Source: Pseudodesulfovibrio cashew (GTDB lineage: Bacteria; Desulfobacterota; Desulfovibrionia; Desulfovibrionales; Desulfovibrionaceae). Taken from it: DNA of 64,000 nucleotides. A model generated the notes under the pieces. That model had not been told where the DNA came from. It saw only the letters and a list, made by a program, of their open reading frames with translations, and did not search any database. Where the stretch lies: contig NZ_CP046400.1 in assembly GCF_009762795.1 (NCBI RefSeq), positions 783,501 to 847,500 of the forward strand, given 5' to 3'. Positions 26,627 to 36,200 of this stretch are shown here, piece by piece. Every line of letters begins with the position of its first letter. The first letter of the stretch is position 1. Position numbers and translations under genes: made by a program.

Positions 26627-27847
26627 ATGATTCAAAGCGGCGATACCGCCTTCATCCTCGTGTCCGCGGCGCTCGTGCTGCTGATGACCCCCGCGCTGGC
26701 GCTGTTCTACGCGGGCATGGTCCGCAGCAAGAACGTGCTCGGGACCATCATGCAGTCCATCATCATGATCTCGCTCATCACGCTCGAATGGATTTACCTA
26801 GGCTATTCCCTGAGCTTCGGCCCGGACGTGGCAGGCGTCATCGGGGGCCTGAACCACCTGGCCCTATCCGGCGTCACCGCCGCGCCCAGCCCGGATTACG
26901 CTCCCACAATCCCGCACCTCGTCTTCATGATCTACCAGTGCATGTTCGCGGTGATCACCCCCGCGCTGATCACCGGCGCGTTCGCCGAACGGGTGCGCTT
27001 TCTGCCGTTCATCTGCTTTTCCGTGCTCTGGTCAGTGCTCGTATACAACCCGGTCTGCCACTGGATATGGGGCGGCGGGTTTCTCGGGGCCATGGGCGTG
27101 CTCGACTTCGCGGGCGGCCTGGTCGTCCACCTGACCTGCGGCGTGGCCGCCCTGGTGGCCTGCATCGTCATCGGCCCGCGCAAGGGATTCGGCAAGCGCC
27201 AGTTCATTCCGCACAACCTGCCCATGACCGTCATCGGCACGGGCCTGCTCTGGTTCGGCTGGTTCGGCTTCAATGGCGGTTCGGCACTGGCCGCTGACGG
27301 CATCGCGGCCACGGCCTTCGTCTCAACCCACATAGCGGGCATGACGGGCATGCTCACCTGGACCCTGGTCGAATGGTACCACGTGGGCAAACCCACCACC
27401 CTGGGCGCATGCTCCGGGGCCATCGCGGGTCTGGCCACCATCACCCCGGCAGCCGGGTTCGTCAGCCCCAACTCCGCCGTGCTCATCGGCCTCATGGGCG
27501 GCCTGATCTGCTACACCGCCGTGCTGGCCAAGAACCGGTTCGGCTACGACGACTCCCTGGACGTGGTCGGCATCCACGGCGTGGGCGGCCTGGTGGGCAC
27601 CATCGCCCTGGGCCTGCTCGCCTCCACCGCGGTTAATCCCGGCGGAGCGGACGGCCTCTTCTTCGGCAACGCCTCCTTCTTCCTGTCCCAGCTCACCGGC
27701 ATCGGCGTGGTGGGCGGATACACCCTGGTCGTCTCCTGGGTCCTGCTCAAGGGGATCAACGCCTTCTCGCCCCTGCGCATGGAGGAGAACGACGAGGAAA
27801 TCGGGATGGACACCTCGGAACACAGTGAAACCGCCTACCAGGCATAG
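26627..27847 (+). CDS. amtB: ammonium transporter Amt
   Basis: A 406-residue membrane protein with about 11 helices. Features: YAGMVRSKNVLG, NPVCHWIWGGGFLGAMGVLDF (Amt signature with the pore lining), IGTGLLWFGWFGFNGGSA and DVVGIHGVGGLVGTIALG with the second pore His. I chose ATG 26627, 9 bases after TTGGAGGG; the frame is open upstream, but the extension looks like leader DNA. It has no signal peptide, as in many non-E. coli Amt proteins. glnB follows after 15 bases, the usual pair in which PII blocks Amt. Confidence 0.95.
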   Translation: MIQSGDTAFILVSAALVLLMTPALALFYAGMVRSKNVLGTIMQSIIMISLITLEWIYLGYSLSFGPDVAGVIGGLNHLALSGVTAAPSPDYAPTIPHLVFMIYQCMFAVITPALITGAFAERVRFLPFICFSVLWSVLVYNPVCHWIWGGGFLGAMGVLDFAGGLVVHLTCGVAALVACIVIGPRKGFGKRQFIPHNLPMTVIGTGLLWFGWFGFNGGSALAADGIAATAFVSTHIAGMTGMLTWTLVEWYHVGKPTTLGACSGAIAGLATITPAAGFVSPNSAVLIGLMGGLICYTAVLAKNRFGYDDSLDVVGIHGVGGLVGTIALGLLASTAVNPGGADGLFFGNASFFLSQLTGIGVVGGYTLVVSWVLLKGINAFSPLRMEENDEEIGMDTSEHSETAYQA

Positions 27848-28201
<354 letters not shown>

Positions 28202-28254
28202 AAGATTAGTCGCATCATTCGCACCGAAGGCGCGAGAGAGGGGATGCAAGGGGC

Positions 28255-28364
28255 TCACCCCCTTGCCCGCCGGGGGCGACAAATCCGCAGGACAGCGGAT
28301 TTGGACGTGGCGAATCAAATCACCCGAAAATCGCCGCCGTAAGGCGGCTTCAACTCCTGATCTC
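28255..28364 (-). repeat. intergenic repeat, module A copy 3
   Basis: On the minus strand: GAGATCAGGAGTTGAAGCCG, a CCGCCTTACGGCGG hairpin, CGATTTTCGGGTGATTTG, then a further hairpin (AAATCCGCTGTCCTGCGGATTT) and CCCCCGGCGGGC. It shares block order with the copies at 9518 and 49608, but the middle contains an extra hairpin. It fills the glnB-topA gap. Confidence 0.65.
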
Positions 28365-28390
28365 AGACTCCACAAGCAACAAGACAGACG

Positions 28391-28427
28391 AAAAAGGGCC
28401 TGCCGCAAATCGCGGCAGGCCCTTTTC
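28391..28427 (-). terminator. bidirectional terminator between glnB and topA
   Basis: Perfect stem GGGCCTGCCGC / GCGGCAGGCCC with loop AAATC, flanked by AAAA and TTTT. It lies 21 bases beyond the topA stop; the symmetric flanks can also stop amtB-glnB transcription. Confidence 0.85.
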
Positions 28428-28447
28428 ACATACGTTTGGTGAACCGG

Positions 28448-30886
<2,439 letters not shown>

Positions 30887-31139
30887 ATGGGCCTCTTAGC
30901 CGTCATACGGGGCTTATGGCAACCCCTGTTCGCGTTTTGCCTTGGCTGAGGGGGGTCTATGCCCTTCAAAACGCGTCACCGTCAAGTTTCTTTTTAATAT
31001 GTATATGGACGACACCTTTTTTCGCACACTCGTCACGGTTCGTTTCCGGAGCGCCACGGAATCGTCGGGAACCCGGCCCGTGCACCGCGTAGATTGGGTA
31101 CACTTTCACGAAAACCCCATTCATCAAGAGGAGATACCC

Positions 31140-32270
31140 ATGACAACCGAAAGCCTGAATCGACGCGATTTTCTGAAACTGGGCATGGCCGCAGGGGCCG
31201 TTGCCGCTGCAAGCGCCCTGCCCAGGGCGGCCTGTGCCGCTCCGGCCAACTGTTCCCTGGGCGAGTGCCTGGAACTGACCCCCGAAGCCATGGCCGAGGC
31301 CTCCGGGCCGGTCTCGGCCTCCTGGCGCTCCATCCGCCTGACCGCCGCCGAAATCCGCAACCCCGCCATCCGCACCCGAGTGGAGGCGATCCTCGACACC
31401 CCCGCCCCGACCCTGACCAAGGGCATGGGCAGCGCCGAGAAGAAGGCCATCCACAAGGAGCTGACCGCCAAGGGGCTACTCAAGGACGTGGCGGAAAAGG
31501 ATTTCCTGCCGCCCGTGGCCGACAGTGCCAAGGCCCCGCAGCCCTTCTACGCCGCGCCGGGCAGCGGCTACGGCAGCCACCACGCCTATCCCGGCGGCCT
31601 GGCCACGCACACGGGCCTGAACACGCGCGTGTCCCTCTCCATCTACGACGGGTATCGTGAAGTATACGACTACATGCTCGACCGCGACGTGGTCATCGCG
31701 GCGCAGCTCCTGCACGACCTGCACAAGCCGTGGGTCTTCCAGTGGGGTGGGGACGGCGAGTCCCGCTCCGAGATGAAGCTGGCCGGCACCGGCGAGCACC
31801 ACCCGCTCGGCGTTGCCGAGTCCATCGTGCGCGGCCTGCCCGCCGAGGTCATCGTGGCCCAGGCGTGCGCCCACAACCATCCGCGCACCGAGGCCGACGA
31901 GGCCCAGGTGGTGGGCTGGATTCAGGCCGCCGCCATCATCGCGGGCGTCGACCCGGTCAAGCGCGGCCTGCTGGCCGAGGACGGCAAGACCCTGCCCCTG
32001 CCCCGCCGCCAAGAAGGGTTCGTCACCCACCTGGGCGACCACGACTGGGTCCTGACCGTTCCCGCGGCCCAGTGGCTCGTCCCGGTCATGAAAAAGGTGG
32101 CGGTCCGCGACTACAAGCTCTCCGAGGGCGACCTGGACAAGAAGCCGTTCAAGCAGTTCCGCAACTACGTCTTCTCCCAGGCGACCATCATGTCACTGTA
32201 CGAAACCTACGCCGCCAAGGGCGAGGCCGAACTGGTCCGCACCGTGCATTCCATAGTCACCCCCGCCTAG
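31140..32270 (+). CDS. Tat-exported HD-domain protein of unknown function
   Basis: A 376-residue protein from the ATG at 31140 (RBS AAGAGGAG). The N-terminus is a twin-arginine signal (NRRDFLKLGMAAG, cleavage after AACA). The mature part contains GLATHTGLNTRVS, AQLLHDLHKPWVF and GEHHPLGVAESIVRG, an HD-superfamily arrangement with His and Asp ligands for a divalent metal. Folding in the cytoplasm before export fits a metal- or cofactor-loaded enzyme. A periplasmic HD hydrolase is unusual; the substrate is unknown. The 250 bases before it show no strong promoter. Confidence 0.75.
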   Translation: MTTESLNRRDFLKLGMAAGAVAAASALPRAACAAPANCSLGECLELTPEAMAEASGPVSASWRSIRLTAAEIRNPAIRTRVEAILDTPAPTLTKGMGSAEKKAIHKELTAKGLLKDVAEKDFLPPVADSAKAPQPFYAAPGSGYGSHHAYPGGLATHTGLNTRVSLSIYDGYREVYDYMLDRDVVIAAQLLHDLHKPWVFQWGGDGESRSEMKLAGTGEHHPLGVAESIVRGLPAEVIVAQACAHNHPRTEADEAQVVGWIQAAAIIAGVDPVKRGLLAEDGKTLPLPRRQEGFVTHLGDHDWVLTVPAAQWLVPVMKKVAVRDYKLSEGDLDKKPFKQFRNYVFSQATIMSLYETYAAKGEAELVRTVHSIVTPA

Positions 32271-32414
32271 GGGACGTCAGCCAAAAGCAGCCCGCAGGGG
32301 AGAGGACAATCCGACCGCACAGCGCGTTGCAGCCGCAACGGGTCGGGTTGATTCGCTCCCCTGCACCTTTTCCTCAGGGGGAACCTGTACGCGGATGCCC
32401 TTGGCCGACTCCGC

Positions 32415-32475
32415 CACCCGCGTCGCCCATGGGGTCGGGCGCGGTCCAGCGGCTGGTGAAGGGGTCGCTTTGACA
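32415..32475 (-). pseudogene. RHS core remnant at the distal end of the array
   Basis: On the minus strand the frame reads FTSRWTAPDPMGDAGGG and then soon stops. This is the same RHS core stretch as in the intact gene at 36201-37472. It has no start codon and marks the far edge of the cassette array. The rest of 32271-32516 holds no gene I can support. Confidence 0.7.
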
Positions 32476-32732
32476 CACTTGTAACAGTCTTTCCTGCCTT
32501 GGAAACCAAATGAAACCGCCCCGGACTGGCCGGGGCGATGTCTTTAGTCCTTCTTCAACTCCGGGTGCCGAGCATAGAACCCTTTGAGGGGTTCCATGGG
32601 GATATGGCAATGCGGGCATTGTTCATCCGGCACTTTGGAAAAGGGCAAAGCGACTTCGCAACGAGGGCAGATAAACGTCTCTCCATAGTCTCGCTGTCCC
32701 TTGCGAAGTGATGCGACGAGCATGACGAGACC
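32419..32732. repeat. direct repeat of the RHS/immunity segment, copy 1
   Basis: About 314 bases, nearly identical at both ends to 33879-34193. The unit contains an RHS core scrap, a linker (GTCGCTTTGACACACTTGTA), a hairpin and the 3' half of a zinc-ribbon protein gene. It is the product of a segmental duplication inside the locus. Confidence 0.8.
32517..32537 (-). terminator. hairpin after the distal zinc-ribbon gene
   Basis: Stem CGCCCCGG / CCGGGGCG with a 5-base loop, 7 bases after the stop on the minus strand and followed by GGTTTCATTT. It is repeated exactly at 33975. Confidence 0.6.
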
Positions 32733-32915
32733 AACGGCAAACATGATGAAGCCGAGAGGGATATTGTACTCGCTCTCATCCCAACAGTAGCCATGCCAGC
32801 ATGCATAGGGAATCAGCCATGTAGCGAAAGCCCAACTCATATTAATGATACCAAAAATAAAAAGGAATTTATTAATTCTTCTTTTTGGTACGCTTGTTTT
32901 GCACCCCATGTTCAT
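32544..32915 (-). CDS. two-TM zinc-ribbon protein, putative immunity protein (copy 2)
   Basis: About 123 residues. Two hydrophobic helices (after RRINKFLFIFG, and IPLGFIMFAVGLVMLVAS) are followed by a cytoplasmic zinc ribbon, ICPRCEVALPF...CPHCHIPMEPLKGF, ending HPELKKD. It is a paralogue of the protein at 34002-34343; the C-terminal halves are almost identical, the N-terminal halves diverged. The start is uncertain: several Met codons lie between 32945 and 32909, and all overlap the preceding short tip gene. The position right after an RHS tip suggests an immunity role; this is inference. Confidence 0.6.
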   Translation of the reverse strand: MNMGCKTSVPKRRINKFLFIFGIINMSWAFATWLIPYACWHGYCWDESEYNIPLGFIMFAVGLVMLVASLRKGQRDYGETFICPRCEVALPFSKVPDEQCPHCHIPMEPLKGFYARHPELKKD

Positions 32916-33090
32916 CCCGGTACGCATTATATAGTTTTCCCCCAATGAACTTACCCGCTTGCACTGCCTGCCCTTCCGTTGTCTCAGGCGGCATGTTCGG
33001 GTTCACCAAATCATTCATTTCACGTGAGCCCTTATCCGAAAAGACAGGATGCGCTCTGGCTGTGTCGCCGACGGAGATAAAACCGACCAA
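32872..33090 (-). CDS. short displaced RHS-associated tip, paralogue of 34346-34594
   Basis: About 72 residues: VGDTARAHPVFSDKGSREMN, then DLVNPNMPPETTEGQ, then a basic tail (NKRTKKKN). The middle 40 residues match the tip at 34346-34594. No RHS core precedes it, so it is probably a detached toxin C-terminus fragment. Its 3' end overlaps the zinc-ribbon gene. No catalytic motif was recognised; it may be non-functional. Confidence 0.5.
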   Translation of the reverse strand: MVGFISVGDTARAHPVFSDKGSREMNDLVNPNMPPETTEGQAVQAGKFIGGKLYNAYRDEHGVQNKRTKKKN

Positions 33091-33102
33091 GAGAATGGCA
33101 CT

Positions 33103-33495
33103 TTATTTTCTTTCTATCTTGGCAGGTTGATAGTATTTTATAATCCAAAGAGATGCGGCTATCCACCAGAGCCCTAAAGCGCCAAGAGCGAAACGTTTAG
33201 TCAAAGAGGCTATCGCTGGCGACATAAACCAAGGCAACATTAAAATGCCGCACAGTGAAAGATACATTGCAACTATCCATTTACAGACTCGGATCCCTTT
33301 GCTCGTCCCATACGCACAGCCAAGTACTAAAATCCAGCTAGCCACAGAAAGTGCGGCAAGAATTATATCCGATGTATAAAACAAAAGATTGATTGTTTTA
33401 TATATTGCTGGAACAGCATAGCTAGCGATTGCAATATAAAACACAAAATCCCTCACCATTCCTCCAATTATTTTAAATGCAAGCGAGGCAGGCAT
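33103..33495 (-). CDS. four-TM membrane protein, putative immunity protein
   Basis: A 130-residue protein with about four helices (FYIAIASYAVPAIYK, IILAALSVASWILVLGC, WIVAMYLSLCGILMLPWF, FALGALGLWWIAASLWII). Sequence is AT-rich compared with the flanks. It follows an RHS tip (33512-33967) by 16 bases. Membrane immunity proteins are usual partners of membrane-acting or translocated toxins, so that role is suggested only by position. Confidence 0.6.
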   Translation of the reverse strand: MPASLAFKIIGGMVRDFVFYIAIASYAVPAIYKTINLLFYTSDIILAALSVASWILVLGCAYGTSKGIRVCKWIVAMYLSLCGILMLPWFMSPAIASLTKRFALGALGLWWIAASLWIIKYYQPAKIERK

Positions 33496-33511
33496 ACCTC
33501 GCCTGCATCAT

Positions 33512-33967
33512 CTACTTACTTCCGATTTGTTCCTTGGCCTTTTGTATGTGATATTGGATTGCACCTTTATCTGTCTTGTGTCGATAGGCACTGAAAACCC
33601 CATCTAGAAAACCAAAGCCTTCAGCTTCTTTCTCAAGATTGCCTCGCATAGCCAAATCGTTGCTGTCCGTATATTCCGCCTTCTCTTTTCGCAAAGCGGC
33701 TTGTACCTTCCTCTTAGTTCCGTACGCTGAAAAGACAGATTCGATACCGGGGAAGTACTCTGTGATAATCCTTCCTTCGGGAATTTCGTCGCCATATTCA
33801 TTTTTCAACAACCCCAACGGGTCCGTCCCGTTCACCGGATCGTCCAGGCAGTAGCCGTACCAGTCGTCATCGCCGCCCGCGTCGCCCATGGGGCGGGGGC
33901 GGTCCAGCGGCTGGTGAAGGGGTCGCTTTGACACACTTGTAACAGTCTTTCCTGCCTTGGAAACCAA
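33512..33967 (-). pseudogene. displaced RHS tip with frameshifted core
   Basis: The frame holds GDDDWYGYCLDDPVNGTDPL, the RHS core end, followed by about 90 unique residues (LKNEYGDEIPEGRIITEY ... AIQYHIQKAKEQIGSK). Upstream of PMGDAGG the frame reads KRPLHQPLDRPR instead of FTSRWTAPD, because the DNA differs from the intact gene by a lost base (CGCCCCCGCCCC for CGCGCCCGACCCC). Without its own promoter or proper start it is an archived C-terminal cassette; the unique part may be a toxin domain of unknown type. Confidence 0.6.
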
Positions 33968-34193
33968 ATGAAACCGCCCCGGACTGGCCGGGGCGATGTC
34001 TTTAGTCCTTCTTCAACTCCGGGTGCCGAGTATAGAACCCTTTGAGGGGTTCCATGGGGATATGGCAATGCGGGCATTGTTCATCCGGCACCTCGGCAAA
34101 CGGCAGGGCGGTCTCACAACGAGAACAAATGTACATCTCTCCATAGTCTCGCTGTCCCTTGCGAAGTGATGCGACGAGCATGACGAGACCAAG
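33879..34193. repeat. direct repeat of the RHS/immunity segment, copy 2
   Basis: Partner of 32419-32732, separated by about 1.46 kb. Same order: RHS core scrap, linker, hairpin, 3' part of a zinc-ribbon gene. The differences cluster inside the coding part around the first zinc-ribbon Cys pair. Confidence 0.8.
33975..33995 (-). terminator. hairpin after the proximal zinc-ribbon gene
   Basis: CGCCCCGG / CCGGGGCG with loop ACTGG, identical to the hairpin at 32517. It ends the minus-strand gene at 34002. Confidence 0.6.
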
Positions 34194-34343
34194 ACAGGCG
34201 ATTCCAATACCGAGCGGGACATTATATGCCTCCTGATTCCAGCAGTAGCCATACCAGCAGCCGGTGGGAGCAAATGCAACCAGCACTCCCCCGAAAGAGT
34301 TGACGATTCCGCCAGCAAACAACAACTTGTTCACTCTACGCAT
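34002..34343 (-). CDS. two-TM zinc-ribbon protein, putative immunity protein (copy 1)
   Basis: A 113-residue protein: MRRVNKLLFAGG leads into two membrane helices (…FGGVLVAFAPTG and IGIACLGLVMLVASL), then a basic loop KGQRDYG and a zinc ribbon ICSRCETALPF...CPHCHIPMEPL. It starts 2 bases after the stop of the tip at 34346-34594, as expected for a toxin tip/immunity pair. A paralogue lies at 32544. I do not recognise a named immunity family. Confidence 0.65.
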   Translation of the reverse strand: MRRVNKLLFAGGIVNSFGGVLVAFAPTGCWYGYCWNQEAYNVPLGIGIACLGLVMLVASLRKGQRDYGEMYICSRCETALPFAEVPDEQCPHCHIPMEPLKGFYTRHPELKKD

Positions 34344-34345
34344 AA

Positions 34346-34594
34346 CTATAAATCTTTTTGTATCTTTTCATATCCGAGTTGCCCATAGTGCTTCGCTGCA
34401 TTTATTATTTGCCCTTCCGTTGTTTCAGGCGGCATGTTCGGGTTCACCAAATCATTCATTATCCGTGGGACCTTATCCGCAAGGACAGGATGCGCTCTGG
34501 CTGTGTCGCCGACAGTCTTTCCAACATCCTTTGCCATTTTGCCGGCCGTTTTCAAGGCGTGCCTGCCCTGTCGGAGCAACGAAGGCGCAGCCAC
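34346..34594 (-). CDS. short displaced RHS-associated tip
   Basis: About 82 residues from a GTG: helical, basic start (LLRQGRHALKTAGKMAKDVG), then VGDTARAHPVLADKVPR and NDLVNPNMPPETTEGQ. An in-frame TAA lies just upstream, so it is cut off from any RHS core. It pairs with the zinc-ribbon protein 2 bases downstream. The tip/partner pair is duplicated at 32544-33090. No known toxin motif was seen. Confidence 0.5.
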   Translation of the reverse strand: MAAPSLLRQGRHALKTAGKMAKDVGKTVGDTARAHPVLADKVPRIMNDLVNPNMPPETTEGQIINAAKHYGQLGYEKIQKDL

Positions 34595-34692
34595 CGATGG
34601 ATCTGATTACGCTAGCCGAAGCATACTAGCCACTGCCTCCGATCGCTAATATCAGGTGGAGCGCTTCGGGCGATAAGCTTGCCTACCTCAGG

Positions 34693-35277
34693 TCAACTAT
34701 GCACTTGCCGCAAGGAGATCAGCGACGTCAGAAAAAACAGAGTAAGAACGTGCGAGAGGCATATAATGAGGGTCATAATGATTGATTCTATCCAGTTGGA
34801 AGAAACAACAAACTTGTCCACAGAATTCCCAACAACACCAATTGCTAAAACAATACAAACAGCCGCACCTTCCGAGAGATTCAACATCTCTCGCGTGCCG
34901 CCTGTTGCCACGCTGTAAAGAGATGGTGCAATCATGCTAAATGAAATGGAAAACGTTAAAACAAATGCAGCCATAGGGACATAGACTTCTTTGAAAAAGC
35001 TAATGGCAAGCCCAGAGACGGCAAAAGCCACGATGACTGGAACTGAAAACAACACAAAAAAGGACAAAGACTTCATTGTGACCATCTGCCGCAATAAATG
35101 GGTGATACCACTCTTCCTACGATTCAGCATTGCAATCAAAAATGGAGTAGAAATAAATATACCAACAAAGTAAGATAGCAGCGGAGAAGATGATAAAAAC
35201 ACAACGAATAGATACAAGATCATTATAGGCAAAATATAAATAATGTAATCAAAAACAATACCCATTACTGCCAACAT
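34693..35277 (-). CDS. polytopic membrane protein, putative immunity protein
   Basis: A 194-residue protein with about six hydrophobic helices (ILPIMILYLFVVFLSS, YFVGIFISTPFLIAML, FFVLFSVPVIVAFAVSGLAI, AAFVLTFSISFSMIAPS, AAVCIVLAIGVVGN, IIMTLIICLSHVLTLFF). It is strongly AT-rich. It follows the RHS tip at 35358 by 80 bases on the same strand. It is not a recognised transporter family; an immunity role is inferred only from order. Confidence 0.6.
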   Translation of the reverse strand: MLAVMGIVFDYIIYILPIMILYLFVVFLSSSPLLSYFVGIFISTPFLIAMLNRRKSGITHLLRQMVTMKSLSFFVLFSVPVIVAFAVSGLAISFFKEVYVPMAAFVLTFSISFSMIAPSLYSVATGGTREMLNLSEGAAVCIVLAIGVVGNSVDKFVVSSNWIESIIMTLIICLSHVLTLFFLTSLISLRQVHS

Positions 35278-35357
35278 GCCGTATTTCCTTTAATCAAACT
35301 CTAAGTCAAGCCGCATACAGGAAGATCGCTCTCAGCATGCGGCATGACATCCCATCA

Positions 35358-35752
35358 TCATTCCTTGCTTGGCAACGAGAGAGAATCTTTGTGATAGCTT
35401 TCAAGCACGGACCGCCTATCCTTACGCATCTCTTTAAGATTGGAGTCAACCTTGTCCGTGTACCATTCCCAACCATCAGTGATGGCATTAATGTACCCCG
35501 GCCTGCCATCCATGAATTCATTTGCCACAGCAGTCCCTACCCTGTTGATTGCGGGAGCATACTGTAGCAATTGTCCACCTGCGTTGATCAATCCTTGCAT
35601 CGCAAACAACCCCAGCGGGTCCGTCCCGTTCACCGGGTCGTCCAGGCAGTAGCCGTACCAGTCGTCATCGCCGCCCGCATCGCCCAGGGGGTCGGGCGCG
35701 GTCCAGCGGCTGGTGAAGGGGGCGGAGTCCCGCCAGCCCGAAGGCCGATCGG
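35358..35752 (-). pseudogene. displaced RHS core end with unique tip, lacking a start
   Basis: From about 35752 the frame reads SGWRDSAPFTSRWTAPDPLG, then DDDWYGYCLDDPVNGTDPLG, then about 85 unique residues (GLINAGGQLLQYAPAINRVG ... HKDSLSLPSKE). It lies in the same frame as the preceding immunity gene, directly after its stop, with no ATG; the first GTG is at 35633. This is the typical form of an orphan RHS C-terminal cassette awaiting recombination with the expressed core. The toxin type of the tip is unknown. Confidence 0.65.
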
Positions 35753-35768
35753 ACTGTGCTAGCTCAGG

Positions 35769-36155
35769 CTACTTTCTGCCGATGATGAACGATTTGAGCC
35801 ATCCTAAAAACGATTGATATTCAAAGTTGGTTTCCGTGAGGAGCCCCGCTGCCATGGCTTTAGTAATGGAATCATTGTTCTTATCATAAGGGCAGTAGTT
35901 GAGACGCGCCAGATGGGAATGCAGTCGTTTCATAAGCTCATCATGTTGAACTTGAGAATTTGTCGCCTCGCACCTGACGGCCATATTTTCGTCCGTTGTG
36001 AATTTGAGAAGTCTTCCATCGTAGTCATAGCCACTGTAGACTTTGTCAGTGACATCATAATGTTCAAGCTCTGATCCAACATCTTCATTGCGCAACAAAA
36101 CAATGCAGTCTCCGTCGCCGAAAATAAAAATTGGGAATACTATTTCTGGGGGCAT
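35769..36155 (-). CDS. putative immunity protein of the intact RHS gene
   Basis: A 128-residue soluble acidic protein (MPPEIVFPIFIFGDGDCIVL...) with the ATG at 36155 preceded by GGAGTAACT. It lies 45 bases after the RHS gene stop on the same strand, the standard place of the cognate immunity gene. Middle residues (DYDGRLLKFTTDENMAVRCE) and the end show no known motif. AT-rich relative to the core. The pairing is by context. Confidence 0.65.
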   Translation of the reverse strand: MPPEIVFPIFIFGDGDCIVLLRNEDVGSELEHYDVTDKVYSGYDYDGRLLKFTTDENMAVRCEATNSQVQHDELMKRLHSHLARLNYCPYDKNNDSITKAMAAGLLTETNFEYQSFLGWLKSFIIGRK

Positions 36156-36200
36156 AGTTACTCCAGGCGGGGTGCGGCCATGCCGCACCCCGTTCTCACT

